Shown piece after piece: positions 6,552-6,820 of a DNA stretch of 6,820 nt. The stretch is from Desulfobacteraceae bacterium (lineage in GTDB: Bacteria; Desulfobacterota; Desulfobacteria; Desulfobacterales; ETH-SRB1). The translations under genes and the position numbers were made by a program. Where the stretch lies: the NCBI GenBank assembly GCA_030638305.1, contig DAOWEW010000176.1:1-6820 (forward strand), read 5' to 3'. Under the pieces are notes generated by a model. The model had not been told where the DNA came from. It did not search any database and saw only the letters and a list, made by a program, of their open reading frames with translations. The first letter of the stretch is position 1; the number at the start of each line of letters is the position of its first letter.

Positions 6552-6613
6552 GGAACGTGGACGAATTAACTTCCGCAACTATGCATCACAGCTTCAGGCC
6601 GCCTTTGTCCGAT

Positions 6614-6670
6614 CTCAAATCACAAAAATATTGAAATAGCTCGCTATTCCATCAATTTTTGTGATCTGAG
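6614..6670. repeat. Long imperfect inverted repeat (hairpin), MITE/REP-like
   Basis: The arms 6614-6640 and 6643-6670 are complementary. The outer part pairs 6614-6629 with 6655-6670 (15 of 16 positions), the inner part pairs 6632-6640 with 6643-6651 (8 of 9), separated by a small 2x3 internal loop. Pairing stops sharply at both outer ends (CTCAAATCAC against GTGATCTGAG). No T-run follows on either side in the form expected of an intrinsic terminator. Size and shape suit a small palindromic repeat unit or non-autonomous element, but copy number cannot be judged here. Confidence 0.55.
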
Positions 6671-6735
6671 CCTATATTTGAGCACTCTCGGGATGTTTTT
6701 CATGCAATGCTGTTCATATGGTGGGTTCAGAATTT

Positions 6736-6762
6736 ATTACTACAATATGTTGCGGTAGTAAT
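6736..6762. repeat. 8-bp inverted repeat followed by T-run
   Basis: ATTACTAC (6736-6743) and GTAGTAAT (6755-6762) are perfectly inverted around 11 nt, and the right arm runs into TTTT on the plus strand. The stem is AT-rich with a large loop, so it would be a weak terminator for plus-strand transcription. It could equally be a binding site ahead of a gene starting at the right edge. Confidence 0.3.
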
Positions 6763-6815
6763 TTTTGAGACTTGAATTTTGACAAGTAATTTCGACATAA
6801 AATCAGGATGTTATT

Positions 6816-6820
6816 ATGTC
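6816..6820 (+). CDS. Possible start of a rightward gene cut by the window edge
   Basis: An ATG at 6816 is preceded by CAGGAT with spacing suited to a Shine-Dalgarno, and AT-rich DNA with TTGACA (6779-6784) and TAAAAT (6798-6803) lies upstream, although their 13-bp spacing is too short for a standard promoter. Only five bases of the putative gene are visible, so nothing can be said about the product. Confidence 0.15.

Noticed and set aside
6694..6759. Small plus-strand open frame of 21 codons
   Set aside because: Very short, overlaps the 6736-6762 inverted repeat, and shows no ribosome binding site or recognisable sequence.

Overview
The window holds one compact five-gene operon, entirely on the minus strand and filling about positions 172-6050. 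It is followed on the right by about 665 bp of non-coding DNA with decayed mobile-element remains and repeats. In order of transcription the genes are: a large TPR/helical-repeat protein (6050-3333), a small J-domain-like protein (3331-3026), a GrpE-like nucleotide exchange factor (3013-2228), an HscC-like Hsp70 chaperone (2213-462), and a 94-residue zinc-ribbon/TPR protein (456-172). Gaps between genes are only 1, 12, 14 and 5 nt, so co-transcription and translational coupling are very likely. The set looks like a complete specialised Hsp70 machine: ATPase, exchange factor, J-like partner and two helical-repeat proteins that could select clients or act as scaffolds. It does not look like the housekeeping dnaK-dnaJ locus.

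The most unusual points follow. (1) The J-like protein has a recognisable J-domain helix II/III framework but no HPD motif; the equivalent stretch reads S-N-T-P-E-K-D-P. (2) The Hsp70 belongs by eye with the HscC type: 583 aa, shortened subdomain IB region, a DITPYTFG segment after the linker, and Phe at the substrate-arch position where DnaK has Met. (3) A GrpE with an about 80-residue N-terminal extension is encoded beside it. (4) A tiny C4 zinc-ribbon protein is tied to the 3' end of the Hsp70 gene.

A good sigma70-type promoter (TTGACT, 17 bp, TATAGT; 6137-6109, minus strand) drives the operon. A perfect 18-bp palindrome (6087-6104) covers the predicted transcription start, a plausible operator position. 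No CIRCE element or sigma32-type promoter was seen. No convincing intrinsic terminator was found in the 171 bp left of the last gene, which are AT-rich and appear non-coding.

Right of the promoter lie a frameshifted remnant of an IS3-type OrfA transposase helix-turn-helix (6161-6288, plus strand), a repeated GTGTCAGATT motif flanking a 14-bp palindrome, a block of four AAAGTG-like units with exact 10-bp spacing (6511-6551), and a long imperfect inverted repeat (6614-6670). The start of a rightward gene may be cut off at the very end.

The organism is a Gram-negative-type bacterium of moderate-to-low GC content. The HscC/GrpE/J/TPR gene set and the AAAGTG-type intergenic repeat remind me of Desulfobacterota (former Deltaproteobacteria), but this is recollection and not proof.
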